From: Chara braunii | Lineage: Eukaryota > Streptophyta > Charophyceae > Charales > Characeae | Length of the DNA stretch: 64,000 bases | Direction: 5' to 3' | Assembly: GCA_003427395.1 (NCBI GenBank) | Contig: BFEA01000398.1 | Span: forward strand, 573,373 to 637,372 | In this document: piece by piece, positions 1 to 11,881 of the stretch | Layout: each line of letters begins with the position of its first letter | How positions within the stretch are numbered: position 1 is the stretch's first letter | The notes under the pieces: generated by a model | The model's database searches: none | Told to the model about the DNA's origin: nothing | Seen by the model: only the letters and a program-made list of their open reading frames with translations | Made by a program: the position numbers and the translations under genes

Positions 1-2
1 AA

Positions 3-992
3 TCTTGTGTACAGTGTCAAGAGAGATAGTCTGTCACATACAAAGAACCCCTTCACCCAAGATATGTACGAGAGGTTGGGGATGTGATTCATTTAGACTT
101 CTTAATGATGCCGCTAGGGGTAGGAGGATATTACTATATCTTCGATACGTGGGATAACCTCACAGGTTTTGTGGATGGCAAGGTCATACGCTCAAAGACT
201 AGTGAGACGTTGGCGCAGTGCATCGAAGAATATTACCTTCGATACCCGTTTGTGGTAGAATTTGTGATGGACAGAGGGTCAGAGTTTAGTTGTGCTGAAG
301 TGAAAGCGCTTCTAAACGAGTATTGGGTAATTGCAAAATATACAACTGCAGCAGATCCGCAAGCAAATGCGCCAGTGGAAAGAGAGCACAATACACTTAC
401 GAGCCTTCTTGTGAAGTGGACAGTCGGAAGAAGCAATCAGTGGCCCAAGTATTTGAGGGCAACTTTCTTTATGGAGAACGTGACTGTTAAGTGAACCACA
501 ATGTATGCGCTAGTAACACTTTGGTATGGAAGGCATGCGACATTCTCAATTGAAAACTTCCTGAAGACTTAGAGGCAGCAGCACCTAGAGACCACCTTGT
601 CGTTCAAAGACCTGCTCGATCTAAGTGCGCGTCAGATCGGGACTATTGAGGAAAGAATCAGGGATGCGATTAATAGTTCAACAGATAGTCGCACTGCAGA
701 TAAGTTCAGGTGGGACCGGATGGAGCGCATACGAAGAGCGTCATTGAAGATTGGGGAGGTTGTACTATTGCATGACTCCTGATTAGAAAAGCAGTGGTCC
801 TGAAAGCTCAACAAGCGATGGCTTGGGCCACACAAAATTGCCCGTCGTGGCAACTGCTGGGCATACCAGATTGAGGAACTAAATGGGGCGAAATGAAAGG
901 ATTGGGTGTCAGGAGCCAGATTGAAGAAGTTCGTAGCACAAAAAGAGGTAAGTATGCGTACAATAAGACTAAGTAAAGAAAATATTAGTTAG
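3..992 (+). pseudogene. Ty3/gypsy retrotransposon integrase (3' end of pol), decayed
   Basis: One reading frame runs across the whole span and encodes the C-terminal part of a Ty3/gypsy pol polyprotein. In order it shows a CxxC pair (6-17) from the zinc-binding HHCC module, an rve integrase core with the first catalytic Asp in HLDFL, the second in MDRGSEF and the Glu in PVEREH, and a C-terminal module ending near YQIEELNGA and LKKFVA that is typical of gypsy integrases. The integrase would join element cDNA to host DNA. Six in-frame stops interrupt it (27 TAG, 492 TGA, 570 TAG, 780 TGA, 801 TGA, 894 TGA), yet I see no frameshift. The 5' part of pol lies outside the window. The coding character is certain; the element is not functional as read. 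Confidence 0.9.
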
Positions 993-1344
993 AAGTCTAG
1001 TCCAGTTAGAACTAGGAGGTAGGAAAATTATTAAAAGAAAGATGTAGATGGACCGCCTGATATGGTCAATAATCTAGATGTGCATGTTTTGCTGAGGTTG
1101 TAACCAACCCATATTGATCCCCTTGTGTGCTTCTCGTTTTCTCTCGCTTGTTCTGCAGGCCTGACTTTACGAAGACAACCATGCCGAAGGGAGGGACAGA
1201 CAACCCCCGGGAGGCTTAGGTGGCGGGGAGCCATCACGACCACATTAACGGGTCAGCACTCCGGTCTATAACAATGGTAGTTCGGATATGTTCATCGAGC
1301 AGTTCACATAGTGTGCGACAGACAGAGGTTGGTCTGAGGGAACG

Positions 1345-3865
1345 ATGGTCCAACACTTGAGAGGTATAGGAGAGATGAGGGCAAGGATCGAGGAGTTGCG
1401 GATGCGAGGAGGGAGCTGGTCAGAGATAGAGACGGGTCTATGGATGTTGCAACCATCAGCGATGGGGCCTAATGGGCTACCCATTCGAATGGTTGCAGAC
1501 AATCTGGATGAGTTCTTTCCAGCATATGAGGAGCATTGCAGGAAAGTGGGCGTCATGAGAGAGGAGTATCTGAGGATTGTTCCACAGTGGGCAGTACCTG
1601 GATTACGAAGGGGCGTCACTTAAATCGGGCGTACGTCGCGAGACTGGGAAGACTGCAAAGCCCAGATAAGGAGTGTTTGCAGGTTGTTTCGACACGACTC
1701 TGCGAGGCCACGAGTCAAGAGAAAGAGGAGGAGTGACAGGGTATGCGGCACAGAGAGGGGACGAGCTGGTTCACATCGACACAAAGAGGTCATCGACCTA
1801 TGAGGCGATAGGCCACCTTCATCACCCATTCTGAAGACAGGATACGATGCAAGGCCAGAGGAAGGAGTTGCTCCAAAGGTAGAGCTCGAGGTGGGACCCG
1901 TTATGGAGGCTATCCTCGAGTTGGGAGGCCATCAGAGGGCAGAGACTTTGGAGGAGGCGTGATCGATTGCGGACCTAGAGGAGTTGGAGGCCCATTTAGA
2001 GCCATCATAGTGGTCGTCGTTGGAGACCGTTCCTGCCCCCGCATCAGGCGCTGCTCCTAGCAATACGGAAGCGCAGACATATGTGTCTCAATCTGAGGAG
2101 ATACACGATCTAGGGAATGAGGGTGAGGAGGTTTGGCGGGCAGAGGCAGGCAGGGTGATTGACGCGCATCTTGCGGTTGAGATAGCTTCGAGGACAGGAG
2201 TTCCTGAGACACCATCAACAAATCCACCCAGAGAGGGGCCTCACATTGTACCACTGGTATGAGGAGAGGCCCCAGGACGAGCCGCTCATCGGGCGAAAGA
2301 GACTCCAAAGGAACATTAGGTCAGGGTAAAGGCAAGGCTCGAAGAATCGGGAAGAGAAAGAGACAGGCGAGAGGCAGCTGGGATACTACCAAACCCACTG
2401 ATAGACTCAGGGCCACAAGAGAGAGGAGTGAATGCAATTTGGGTTAGATGGCAGAGGCAGAGGGATGTGGATCCTTAGGAGCCCCACGACTTTGTGTCCA
2501 CCGATGTGAGGCTGGATCGCTTGAACAGGGTAATAGATTCCGACTTCATGGCAGCTAGGGGAGAAGATCGGGGTCTGGAAGGGAAGATACTTCGGGTTGC
2601 GATGATCTCCTTCGACAGATACTCGATGTTGAGTGTTGAGTTGGCAGCGGAGAAGTTGGAGGTGGAAGGTTTGACCAGCCGAGTGGAGAAGGCGGTTACG
2701 AAAAATAGAGAGCAGAAGGCGGCAGCTCAAGCAAGGGCCGAATGGGAAAGGTGGAAGCAAGGGCCGAATGGGAAAGGTGGAAGCAAGGATGGAGAGGTTC
2801 TAGTCAACCACAATGGTAGACTGGACTTAGCAGAGTCGGTATGGCATCCAGGGTCAGGTAGTGCAAGGTCTCTTTGCACAACACGGCGAGGCAGCGTTAT
2901 CCCATCAGCAAAGTTTGGGCAAGGTGATTATGGATCTAGAAGAGGCTCGGGCAAAGAAGAAGGAAGAGGGGAGTTTCGAGTTTAGGGCCCCCACGGAGCT
3001 AGCTTCTCAGAGACCGATGCGTACAATGCAAGAGATTTCCAGTGAGGAATTGACCCATATTCCTATGCCAGAGCCGACTGAGCGGCCTACACGAGAACCA
3101 ACCGGAGCAGATGTGAGAGAGCCTATTGAGGGATCCATCGACTAGTTATTGGAGGTCCTTGTTGAGAGGCTGCCACCCTTGCCCGTTCTTACCGCAGTCA
3201 AGTCGCCTACTCATGCATCAAATACAGAGACTGCCCAGGGATCGACTGAGATGATGTAGGAGATATTATTGGGGATGCCACGAGGTTGGTAAGAGGCTTG
3301 GGCGAGCCCTACACTGACTATGGAGAGGGATGTGCAATTGACAGAGGAGGAACCTTCTGAGCTGGCCCTTGCGACTGCTTTGAATGTGGACGTTCCCCTG
3401 GAGAGATCACAGAGGTTGGATACCCCTGAGTATGTGCTAGAGATCGGCGGATTGAGAGGAGAGTTGAGTTCCTGGGGGACAGGGTCTGTTTCTGGAGGTC
3501 GGATGGTTGGGCAGCATGAACAAAGGGCGAGTGAGACTGCAGGACCAGAGGCAGGAGGGGCTTTTCAGCAGGAGGCTACTAGCCAAAGCATGGACACCCC
3601 ATCCTCCTCCACTGCGCCAGAGAGAAAGAGGAAGAGATAGGGAGGACGCAGACATGCGTGTGATGCCTCGTGTTTCTATTGCCTAGAAAGGGGACCTCAT
3701 CGGACTTTGGAACGCCCCAAGTTTTTGAAGGACAAGGCTCCAAGAAAGGTGGTGGATGACGAGCATGGAACCCTATGGGATAAAAATGGAAAGAAGTTGG
3801 AGAGGTCAAGGGAAGGAGGGAGAGTTCAGTTGTATAGGCAGATTGGTGAGGAAATGAGTGACTGA
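1345..3865 (+). pseudogene. Gag-like ORF with degenerate zinc knuckle, decayed
   Basis: This region, downstream of the integrase, looks like a decayed gag-type protein. Pieces in frames 1 and 2 give an N-terminal segment (1345-1623), acidic and Pro/Glu-rich linkers (2020-2262), a charged helical, coiled-coil-like segment (2494-2760), then a long linker (2861-3640) that ends in a CCHC-like knuckle (CFYC, then H, with the last Cys replaced by Arg) near 3670-3710. In frame 2 the stops at 3143 TAG, 3257 TAG, 3290 TAA and 3638 TAG sit between clearly continuous protein. A 26-bp tandem duplication at 2731-2782 also breaks the frame. Zinc knuckles bind retroelement RNA. A gag ORF lying 3' of integrase is unusual; it may belong to a second, adjacent element. 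Confidence 0.6.
2731..2782 (+). repeat. 26-bp perfect tandem duplication inside gag-like ORF
   Basis: The 26-nt unit at 2731-2756 is repeated exactly at 2757-2782. Its length is not a multiple of three, so the duplication shifts the reading frame of the helical segment. It looks recent because the copies are identical. Confidence 0.85.
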
Positions 3866-6138
3866 GGGATTGTCTATAGGGTCCACAAAGACGATTGTGT
3901 TTGTTGGAACACTCACTTTAGCACAGTTAGGTTGCAGTTCTGATTAATCGATGTATATAGGACATTATCCCAGGACTATCGAGAAACTCAGAGAGAGTGA
4001 GTAGCAGTAGAAGGGGATAAGAACTCTTAGTATGTTTAGTTGGTGGCTAGAAGACTGGGCTAGCATCCAGACTGCACTAGGATTGTATTATACTTTCCTT
4101 TGCTATTCTTGACGATTGTGTGTTGTTGCACAGGTGTGGTGTGCGTAAGGATAGAGGTTGTGATATGAACATGTGTAAGACCTCTCAGGTTCTAACGCGG
4201 AGTGAGGGGTCTTGTATTAATTTGAGATAATTTAGGCGGATTTTGATTCAACACCTGAGACTATTTACCCCTCTTTTCTTTTTGAGGTTTCGTATGATAT
4301 ATGGAGGTTATTCTTTATCAGAAGTTTTTTTTTTTTTTTTTTTAAATATAGTCGCATGGACAATTGAGCAAAGGTTGTGATCACTCTCACATGTGTGGAT
4401 TTGTCCTGATGTATGAAGATTGTGTGTGACTCATATGTGTGATATTTTGTTATGAAACATAAATAAACAAATTTATGTATCACAAGTCTCTTGCCTACAC
4501 TTGTGTCAACCTGTTCAAGAGACGGGCGGTCACATAAGGTATAGGTAAGAGAAATGTGATCATACCTGAGTAAAATGTATGAGAATTTAATTGCCAAGAC
4601 AAATGTGATGTCAATGTCAATAAAAGACGCCAAACTGATTTTGTGAGAGTTCTCTCGAATGAGGAACTAAATGAGATTTTGAGTGGTATGATGAAAAAAA
4701 ATGTGTGAGAAGTTTGACGAGAAAGACCAAAACGTTTGCATGGAATAAATGAGTTTGGAAACTTGAGAGATTGTTCCTTGGATGTTTAGCCTACTCCACC
4801 TTGATCAAAGTGGGGAAGCTACGACCCTGTGCATACTGGTTGCCATAAAAGGAGGATTGTGAAGAGGTGTCACCCGGTCCACGATGCCGTGTGGAACGTT
4901 GTGAGCATCTCTTACTAGAAGTTATTTGCGTAAATCCCATGAATGTTGTTTATCTAGGAGGCACCATTGCTCCACTATGATGTCAATCCGGGAACGTTAT
5001 ATGGAGGTCCAGCTAAGGAATTAAACTTAGTATCATCGAGGGGCAATTTCTGATGTTGGCTGCTGACAGGCGCAACCTTACAGCGGGCCAACGACTATCA
5101 AAGGATTAGAACTTGACGGGTAGGCCACCTCAAATGTTATAATTCAGCGAGACGTCAGCAGGGATTGAATTAAGTCTTGAGTCAGGATCCTTATGGCTAC
5201 CAAGATAGATATGAATTATTTATCGTTGCACAACCAACTTGGACGAAGGCATCATCATTACGTAACAATACGATGGGCCATAGGCTTGGTCTGATCTGCC
5301 AATCTATGGTGGACCAAGATGGAGACCTATCCACCTGCGCTAGACTCTAAGGTGTGCGTTGTATGAATTTTGAGATTATGGTGGATAAACTAACATTGTT
5401 CGGCGCAAAAACACCTATGAGGCTCAGAAAGGTCTCGGTTAGGGCTTGCGTTTAAGCTTTGGTCTAGTACGCGAGGACAAGACAATAGACAACCAACGAG
5501 AAGTCGAATGATGTCTAGGACTAATGGAGGGGGCGCCGAACTTCAACTCATTTTCTGTTATCTTTTGATAATAGGTCCGTTTTCGGCCCAACCTCAACCC
5601 ATTTCTCGTTACTCAACCTAAACATGCAGTTCGTGAAAAGTAGACATTTCGTGAAAACTGGACTCAAGTCAAAAACTTTACGTTGATTTAAAAAAAAACT
5701 TATTTTACGGTTGTCACATAGAACACACATTGACCATTGTCACAAATATTTGGGCATAAACCTATATTTTAGGTCAACCAACGGGACAACTAAAATGCAA
5801 AATAACAAACAACATGTTATTACGAATACATCCAAGTTGCGAATTTGTTTTGCATAGGAAAAACTATCTTTTTGGAAATCATATACACAAATCTGCGGCA
5901 GGTAAGGTAATTAGATAACATGCTTATCAAAGCAAAAACAATTTAGCAAAAATTTCAATAAGAAAAGCAAAATGAAAACAAATTGTAAAAATAAGTTTCA
6001 ACTATGCATAAGAAATAACTTTTCCGGAATAAATTTAGTTTTCATTTACATGAAATTTCTAATTTCAAAAGTGAGGTGGTAAGGAGGACTAACAAAAAGC
6101 GTCACAAACGGTACTACAATAAATAGTACCACTACCGT
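3866..6138. other. Non-coding stretch, no recognised gene
   Basis: I see no convincing coding frame here. Around 4000-4030 a purine-rich stretch (AGAAGGGGATAAGAA) could be a polypurine tract followed by a 3' LTR of the upstream element, but no second LTR copy is visible to confirm it. A poly-T run lies at about 4324-4343. Long open frames here are AT-rich and show no domain. Confidence 0.5.
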
Positions 6139-8856
6139 TTACTTTTTCAAACTCTTAAGTGAAGCTAGCGATACATTTTCGTTCGCGTCATCCTCTGCAT
6201 CAATTGCGTCTATGTAGTGAGTAGTGTCAATCTCCTCCAAGGTTTTTGCTATCGTGTCTAAAGTATTTGTATACAGCCCTCGGTCTGATTTCAAGCAAAA
6301 ATTATAACACAGGACTCCACAGTCCCATGCAAAAGTCTGTTATATCAGCTTGCCTGTCACACGTCCTTGTGAATCTGTATAGTTAAATGAAAAATATTTA
6401 CCATTTCCATTTTCTGCATACTAGTGCCCTATAAACTTCTGATCCTTTAAGAATCGCTTTACTTTCACTATAAATAAGGCTTCCCATGCTCCTCCTCGTC
6501 TCGCCTTGCCCTTATGGCCACAAATGCCCCCTCTTTCAAGTCCTCAAAGTCTCCTCTCTGCTCATGAACTCTAGACGTCTTTCTATATCCAACATATAAA
6601 GGCCTTTTTGGAGGATTTATATCTCCACGCAGCATCTCAGCCTCTGCAAGTCTGTCGGCTAGCTTGTCAAGGTTGTCCGAAGCGGAGGAGTTGCCACATG
6701 GCCAAATAAATGGATGGTCCAAGCAAGCTGTATCGAAGTATGTATTCTCTTGTTCAGTGAGAAATTGTTCCCACCATGCAGCAGACTCATCATTGATATA
6801 TTTGGAAAATGCTTTCACATTTTCACGTATTCCCGACAAGGATAAAGTTTTGTCGACACTTCTTTTCTCCTCAGAGGCTATGATCCTCTCATCCATGTTT
6901 CACACAACATGACGTGGAACCGCATGCACAGTTCCTTCCGGAAATGCCTTGAAGATATCCAAACCGTTGTCATCTTGTAGGTGCCATGACGATGTACATA
7001 ACTGCCTACTCCAAACAACAAAACTTCCAACAACATTTCTCTGGATGCGAAAATGTTGGTTGAAACTGATATCATGAAGGGGTGCCAAGTGATCTTTCAC
7101 ATAAGCTTTCCAGCCGTAAACTTCAAGCACCAACTCAACATGGACACCAGCATATTTGGTATACGATTGTCTAATCACCGTCTCCAGAGAAGGTAGGTCA
7201 TAAGCATCCCTATGCGCCAGGGCTCTGGAAAAGCAGCTGAACATCTGATCAATATTCTCATGTGTGTGACCCACCAAAGGAAGTTGAGCTTGATTTTCTC
7301 AAAAACCTTCATGTGGACAAAGTACACCAGGTAGGCCAAGACGTACTTGCTTTTGTTATCTTTCGATGTATTATCAAGAGTTAAAAACAACACCTTTGGC
7401 AAAGGTCTTGGCAGATCCGAAATAACTTTATGAAGCACGGTAAGCATGAAGTTTGAGTCCATGCTAAAGTTTTCGAACATCATCATGACGTACGCTCTCT
7501 GCAAATGTCCTTCCACCTTTGCACCCATGACATACACCTTTAAGAAGTCTGCTTCCCTAATCCTCGAATCTTTAGGGACACGTCGAAAATAAGGAAGATT
7601 GGTCTTGCTTTGATCCATCCCATCAACAATAACGACTACATACTTCTCCGGCGATGACTTGGCTTTCTCACGACGGTCCATCAGTGTCTGTGTCTCCATC
7701 CTTTGTGTTTCGAGATGGTAGTCCAACATTCTTTGGAATTCCTCTGCGGTAACAACATGAAAGATGAAGATGTTATCACAAGGGAGGCAAATGGCATAAG
7801 CGGCAACGAGCACAAAGGAAGCGCAAACCAGGGTAGACGAAGAATATGGCAGCGTGCAGAGCACAGAGCACGAAGCATACCTTTCTGAATGGGTGAAATA
7901 GTTTTCCCACGTTGTAGCTTTAACTGTGCACATTGGGCGCAAATGGAGAGTCTATTCTTAGCCGGGATGCAAACCTTCGAACAACGCTTTCTCCACAAGC
8001 TCATAAAGAATGGAAGTGACGGGACCACATCACCAGGATGCAGACGACAGAAAAGAGCACTGAAAAATTCATAGACTCCCGTCTTTGTCAGACAATCCGT
8101 GAGATGAAATCTGTTTGTGTTTGGCATGAATTTTGTGTTCATGCCGAAGTAGGTCTTCATCCATGTATACACAGCCATGTACCTCACAGATGGGCAGCGA
8201 CTTCCAGAATTGCCATGCACATAATCGTGTACGTCGTCACGAACTGCCGCATGCACCCTAGCAACTCGCGCCTTGCACAGTCCATATAGGCGGCCCCATG
8301 CATTCAAGCAGACGAATCAATTGGAGAAAGCGGAACACAACGTCAACAGCGTGCCATCGGCGTTGAAGGTCGACACCTTTCTCACCTCCTGTATCAAGAA
8401 CTCCATCTGATGAGGCTGACTCATAGCCCAAAACTTGCTTCTTACATCCAACACCTCCTCCAAACGGATCGTGTGCACGCAGCTTCTCATGCAACAGCCA
8501 CCATAGAGGGCCGCACAGGCAGCGGCGGTCGTAAAAAGCGCACGTGCTTTCTTGTTGCAGACACGTTCATTCTTGTTCCTCTTGCCAATAATGTACTCGG
8601 TCTTGCGGCCGAATGCTGTGTAAATTTCTCTCCCATCGCGCCCATCAAAGCGATCACCATGGGTGTCTTCATCGCCCCCCGAGGGACAAACCGTGTCCAC
8701 AAAACTGTCGACGTCAGGAGAAGGTGGAAGATCCGTGAGGTCCAACAAAGAGAAAACTTGGAATGCGTCGGTCTGCAAGGGCTCGCAAAACAATATTCTT
8801 CTCTCAAGCACAAGCGGATCAGAGAAGAGATGTTTAATGCTCTCCACGTCCCCCAT
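6139..8856 (-). pseudogene. DUF7869-type transposon protein gene (minus-strand copy)
   Basis: Read leftward from ATG 8856. It has an N-terminal Cys cluster (GGCCMRSC, ~8500), a conserved middle with NAWGRLYG and VHGNSG (~8230-8300), then SLPFFMSLWRKRC and CAQCAQLK (~7920-8020), an intron, and the core with VVIVDGMDQSKT (~7620), LTLDNTSKDNKSKY (~7360) and VGHTHENID (~7260). The C-terminal part carries RPLYVGYRK and DFEDLKEGAFVAI (~6490-6600) and a tail to a TAA at 6139. These are hallmarks of the family annotated DUF7869 in plant, animal and protist mobile-element proteins. The acidic residues suggest a DDE-like nuclease, which is inference. Breaks: frame changes near 8320, a 1-nt loss near 7278, an in-frame TGA at 6900-6902, a frameshift near 6480 and two stops in the tail. 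Confidence 0.75.
7744..7880 (-). other. Spliceosomal intron in the DUF7869-type gene
   Basis: On the minus strand the exon ends ...CAGAAAG, then GTATGCTTCG, and the intron ends TTGTTACCGCAG before AGGAATTCC. It is 137 bp with GT-AG ends. Removing it joins two halves of the conserved protein (ISPIQK to EEFQRMLDYH) in frame, which is the main support. Confidence 0.8.
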
Positions 8857-9165
8857 AGCTCGAACACCCAATGCAAAGTGTCGCTGCACACATTCGACAC
8901 CAACGGCACGTGATTGGAAGTGTCTGGCTAGTCTTAACGACAAGAAAAATCATCAGACCACTCACGCGAGCCCGGCCCGATACAGAGACCAACAAACAAT
9001 TGAAAGACCTTGTCGAGAGCGGACAAAAATGAGACAAAAACGAAAGGAGCAGTTGGGACCCAAACACACGCCAGTGCCTTCCAGGTGCCCACGACCAGCT
9101 CGAAAGGATGTTCAAACCGTCGGTTGACGCATCCAAAACGCTTTTCAAAATCTCGCCGAAGTAGA
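8857..9165. other. No gene seen upstream of the DUF7869-type gene
   Basis: This stretch lies between the probable start of the minus-strand DUF7869-type gene and a tandem repeat. The open frames that cross it overlap the repeat on both strands and show no recognisable domain. A promoter for the gene could lie here but I see no clear TATA box. Confidence 0.4.
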
Positions 9166-9618
9166 AAGGAACCACGAGAAATTTTCGCGCACATTTCACA
9201 AATTTTTGTTGTTCCCTCGGAAGCCCAAGGCGGAGCCACCAGCAGGGGATGCCAGCCAGGCACGCATGAAAAGGGCGCGAAATGACAACAAAAATAGCCA
9301 ACCAACTGCCCGAGCGGGAAGGAACCACGTGAATTTTGTACACACTTTCCACAAAATTTTCGTTGTTCCCGCCGAAGCTCAAGGCGAAGCCACCAGCAGG
9401 GGATGCCAGCCAGGCACGCATGAAAGGGCGCGAGATGACAACAAAAATAGCCGACCAACCGCCCAAGCGGGAAGGAACCACGTGAATTTAATACGCACTT
9501 TCCACAAAATTTTTGTTGTTCCCTTCAAAGCCCAAGGCGGAGCCACCAGCAGGGCACGCCAATGAGGCATACATGAAAAGTGCGCGAGACGACAACGAAA
9601 ATAGCCGACTACGGAGCC
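9166..9618 (+). repeat. 153-bp tandem repeat, three copies
   Basis: Copies begin with AAGGAACCACG at 9166, 9319 and 9472, an exact 153-bp period. Each contains a TTTTTGTTGTTCCC-like stretch, CAAGGCGGAGCCACCAGCAG and ends in AAAATAGCC. The third copy diverges near its end. Because the period is a multiple of three, parallel open frames appear on both strands; I treat them as by-products. Confidence 0.85.
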
Positions 9619-10109
9619 ATCAACTGTCATTTTGGGCAGCGGAAAGCAGAAAACGTGAACCGAGGACGCAAGGGCCTGAAAAAAAGGAGGCTCAAGGGGC
9701 TCATCCATGGTACCAGAAATGGCGCCCAAAAGAGGAAATTGAAGGGGAACGGGCAAAGGCCGAGTTGAGCACAAAGCGGGCCGGACCCAGCGAACCAGGT
9801 TGAGGCACCAGAGGGAGCACAAGCCTGGTCGAAGGAGCCGGTGACCAGGCGGGGACAGCGACCTCGGGCAGCAGTGCGCGCAGTGGGTAAAGCACCAAGA
9901 AGCAGCAGCAGAGGAAACGGGGCAGGGCGCGAAGAGGGAAAAACGAAGAAACTGCAGCCCGGGAGGGGGTAGGGCGCCCAACAGAAAAAAGGTCGCGCAA
10001 CGAACGTCGATGAGGGAGGAGCAGGTGGCGGGAAAGGGGAAAGAGTACATCCATGGCTGCCAGAGGGATGAGAGGGCTGATGGACAACCAAATACACGAA
10101 GGGGGTTAA
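9619..10109. other. No gene recognised; GC-rich spacer
   Basis: GC-rich sequence with several overlapping open frames on both strands that give low-complexity Pro/Ser/Arg-rich peptides. None resembles a known family, so I call no gene. Confidence 0.4.
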
Positions 10110-10703
10110 CTCAACCTCTCCCACTCGTTCAATGCCATCGCCACGGGCCTCGAAGGGGAGGAAGACATTGAAGAGGAGGAGGAAGAGGAAGAGGAAGAGG
10201 AGGAAGAAGAGGATGATGGAGAAGAAGAAGGGGATGAACAACAGCAGGTGCTGCACAACGAGAACCGGCCAACACAGAACTTGCCCGGGACGTCGAGAGT
10301 CAATTATAATCTCGCCTTCTAGTACCTAGAGAAAACCTACACATCAGCACAAATGTTCTTGGAGATGAAGCCTGACTTTGACTTCCTCGGGTCTAAGTGG
10401 GCTTTGCAGCCTACGCAGCAAGGGTTGTTCTTCTATCGTTATCTGACGAGGGCATGTAAGTACGAACCTGTCGGGCTTTGCATTTGGATTGCAAAAACTG
10501 CAAGAGTCGACGGCGGAAAGGAGGTTCACGCAACGAATTTATGGACAGAGAGGAAGATGGCGATCTCCAGGTACATCGTACAAAAGAAAGACTACGTATG
10601 GGATGCTTTCCACGACCCTCAAGGCGTACTGCATCACAAGCTTCAAACAACACCTGACGAGGTAGGGCTCGTAATAAACGGCCCAGAACAACCCAGACGT
10701 TGA
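10110..10703 (+). pseudogene. Unrecognised protein fragment with acidic tract
   Basis: One frame encodes an acidic tract of mostly Glu (10150-10235), a short polar linker, then ~130 residues of well-mixed, protein-like sequence with motifs such as DFDFLGSKWAL, CIWIAKTARVDGG and DYVWDAFHDPQGVLHH. An in-frame TAG at 10320-10322 splits it and a TAA at 10107 closes the frame upstream, so it is either broken or its 5' part is spliced. The composition of the C-terminal half suggests a real domain, but I do not recognise it. It ends just before the TTGA tract of the next repeat block. Confidence 0.4.
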
Positions 10704-10709
10704 CTCATC

Positions 10710-10710
10710 A

Positions 10711-10760
<50 letters not shown>

Positions 10761-11248
10761 CGATCAATCGAAGGATCGACCGATCCCTGCCTGTACGCCA
10801 CTCGGACGCCTGTATGAGGCAATTCGAAATCAGAATCGATTACGCAATCGATTCTGTTTTGGAATCCCCTGAAACAGTCACCCGCACACGCCGGTTCGCC
10901 ATACTCAAGTGCCTGTTTGAAGCGTTTCCAAAACAAAATCGATTACGTAATCGATTATGTTTTGGAATCGCCTGAAACAGGCACCTGCACGCGCCGGTTC
11001 GCCACACTCAAGTGCCTGTTTGAGGCGATTCGAAAACAGAATCGATTATGTAATCGATTCTGTTTTGGAAACACTTCAAACAGGTGCCTCGCAGCGTCGA
11101 AGTGGCCCGTGCAGGTCCCCTGCTCAAGCGAATCCAAAACGAAATTAATTACGTAATCGATTCTGTCGTGGAAATGCCTCATACAGGCGTCCGAGCGGAG
11201 TAGAGGGAGGTAGCGATGGAGGGATCAATCAATCAATCAATCAATCAA
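10710..11248 (+). repeat. Compound palindromic repeat block, copy 1
   Basis: The block starts with a TTGA/TGAT tract (from 10710), then a terminal segment containing CTCGGACGCCTGTATGAGGCA, four ~80-bp imperfect palindromes, the inverted terminal segment TGCCTCATACAGGCGTCCGAG, and a TCAA tract. Each palindrome centres on a variant of AATCGATTACGTAATCGATT flanked by AAAACAGA/TCTGTTTT and GTGCCTGTTT/AAACAGGCAC arms. Centres fall at 10843, 10946, 11049 and 11152, exactly 103 bp apart. The whole block is therefore an inverted repeat made of smaller inverted repeats. Confidence 0.9.
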
Positions 11249-11813
11249 GGACATTCATTGTTGCTCGCCATCGTCCCCCCCCCCTCCTTCTCCTCCTCCT
11301 CCTACTACTACTCCGATTTGATTTTCGATTTATTTTTTTTGTATTTTTGTTTTTGATTTTGCTTCGGCGCTCTCGTATTGTGGGACAAAATATTCCTCCT
11401 CGCCATCGCCTTTCCCCTCCCCCTCCTCGTCCTCCTCCTCCTCCTCCTCCTACTACTACTACTCCTCCTACTCCTATTCCTCCTCCTCCTCCTCCTCCTC
11501 CTCCTCCTCCTCCACGCCCTCCCCCTCCCCCCCTCCTCCTCCTCCTCCTCCTACTCCGGGGCCTTGGCACTCTGCCCCATTTTTGGTTTTGTTTTCACTT
11601 CGGCGCTCTCGTATTGTGTGATGATATTGTGGTCTATCTTGGGGAGGGATGACGGTGCTTCGTGTGGGATCGATCATCAGGTTATCGCTTTGCAGGCAAG
11701 TGTGTTTTGACATCCTTGTTGGTCTTGTTCCGTCGTTTGGGCTATAGTTGCTTGTAAGGGGCGGTGCTTGCATGTGGGACTTGTCATCTAGGATTGTTAT
11801 TCAAGATTTATCT
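11249..11813 (+). repeat. Spacer of the compound repeat with CTC/CCT tract, copy 1
   Basis: The spacer begins AGGACATTCATTGTTGCTCGCCATC, holds a polypyrimidine CTC-rich tract (~11277-11560) and ends with a shared segment containing CTTCGGCGCTCTCGTATTGTG and GGCAAGTGTGTTTTGACATCC. Closely similar spacers follow blocks 2 and 3, so spacer and block form a higher-order repeat of roughly 1.1 kb. The long Leu, Ser, Pro or Gly-rich open frames here are products of the triplet tract. Confidence 0.8.
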
Positions 11814-11841
11814 TGATTGATTGATTGATTGATCGATTGAT

Positions 11842-11881
<40 letters not shown>

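Noticed and set aside
4000-4260. 3' LTR of the gypsy element
   Set aside because: There is a purine-rich tract but no second LTR copy in the window to confirm it.
8317-9565. Plus-strand open frames opposite the DUF7869-type gene
   Set aside because: The conserved motifs are on the minus strand and the plus frames show none.
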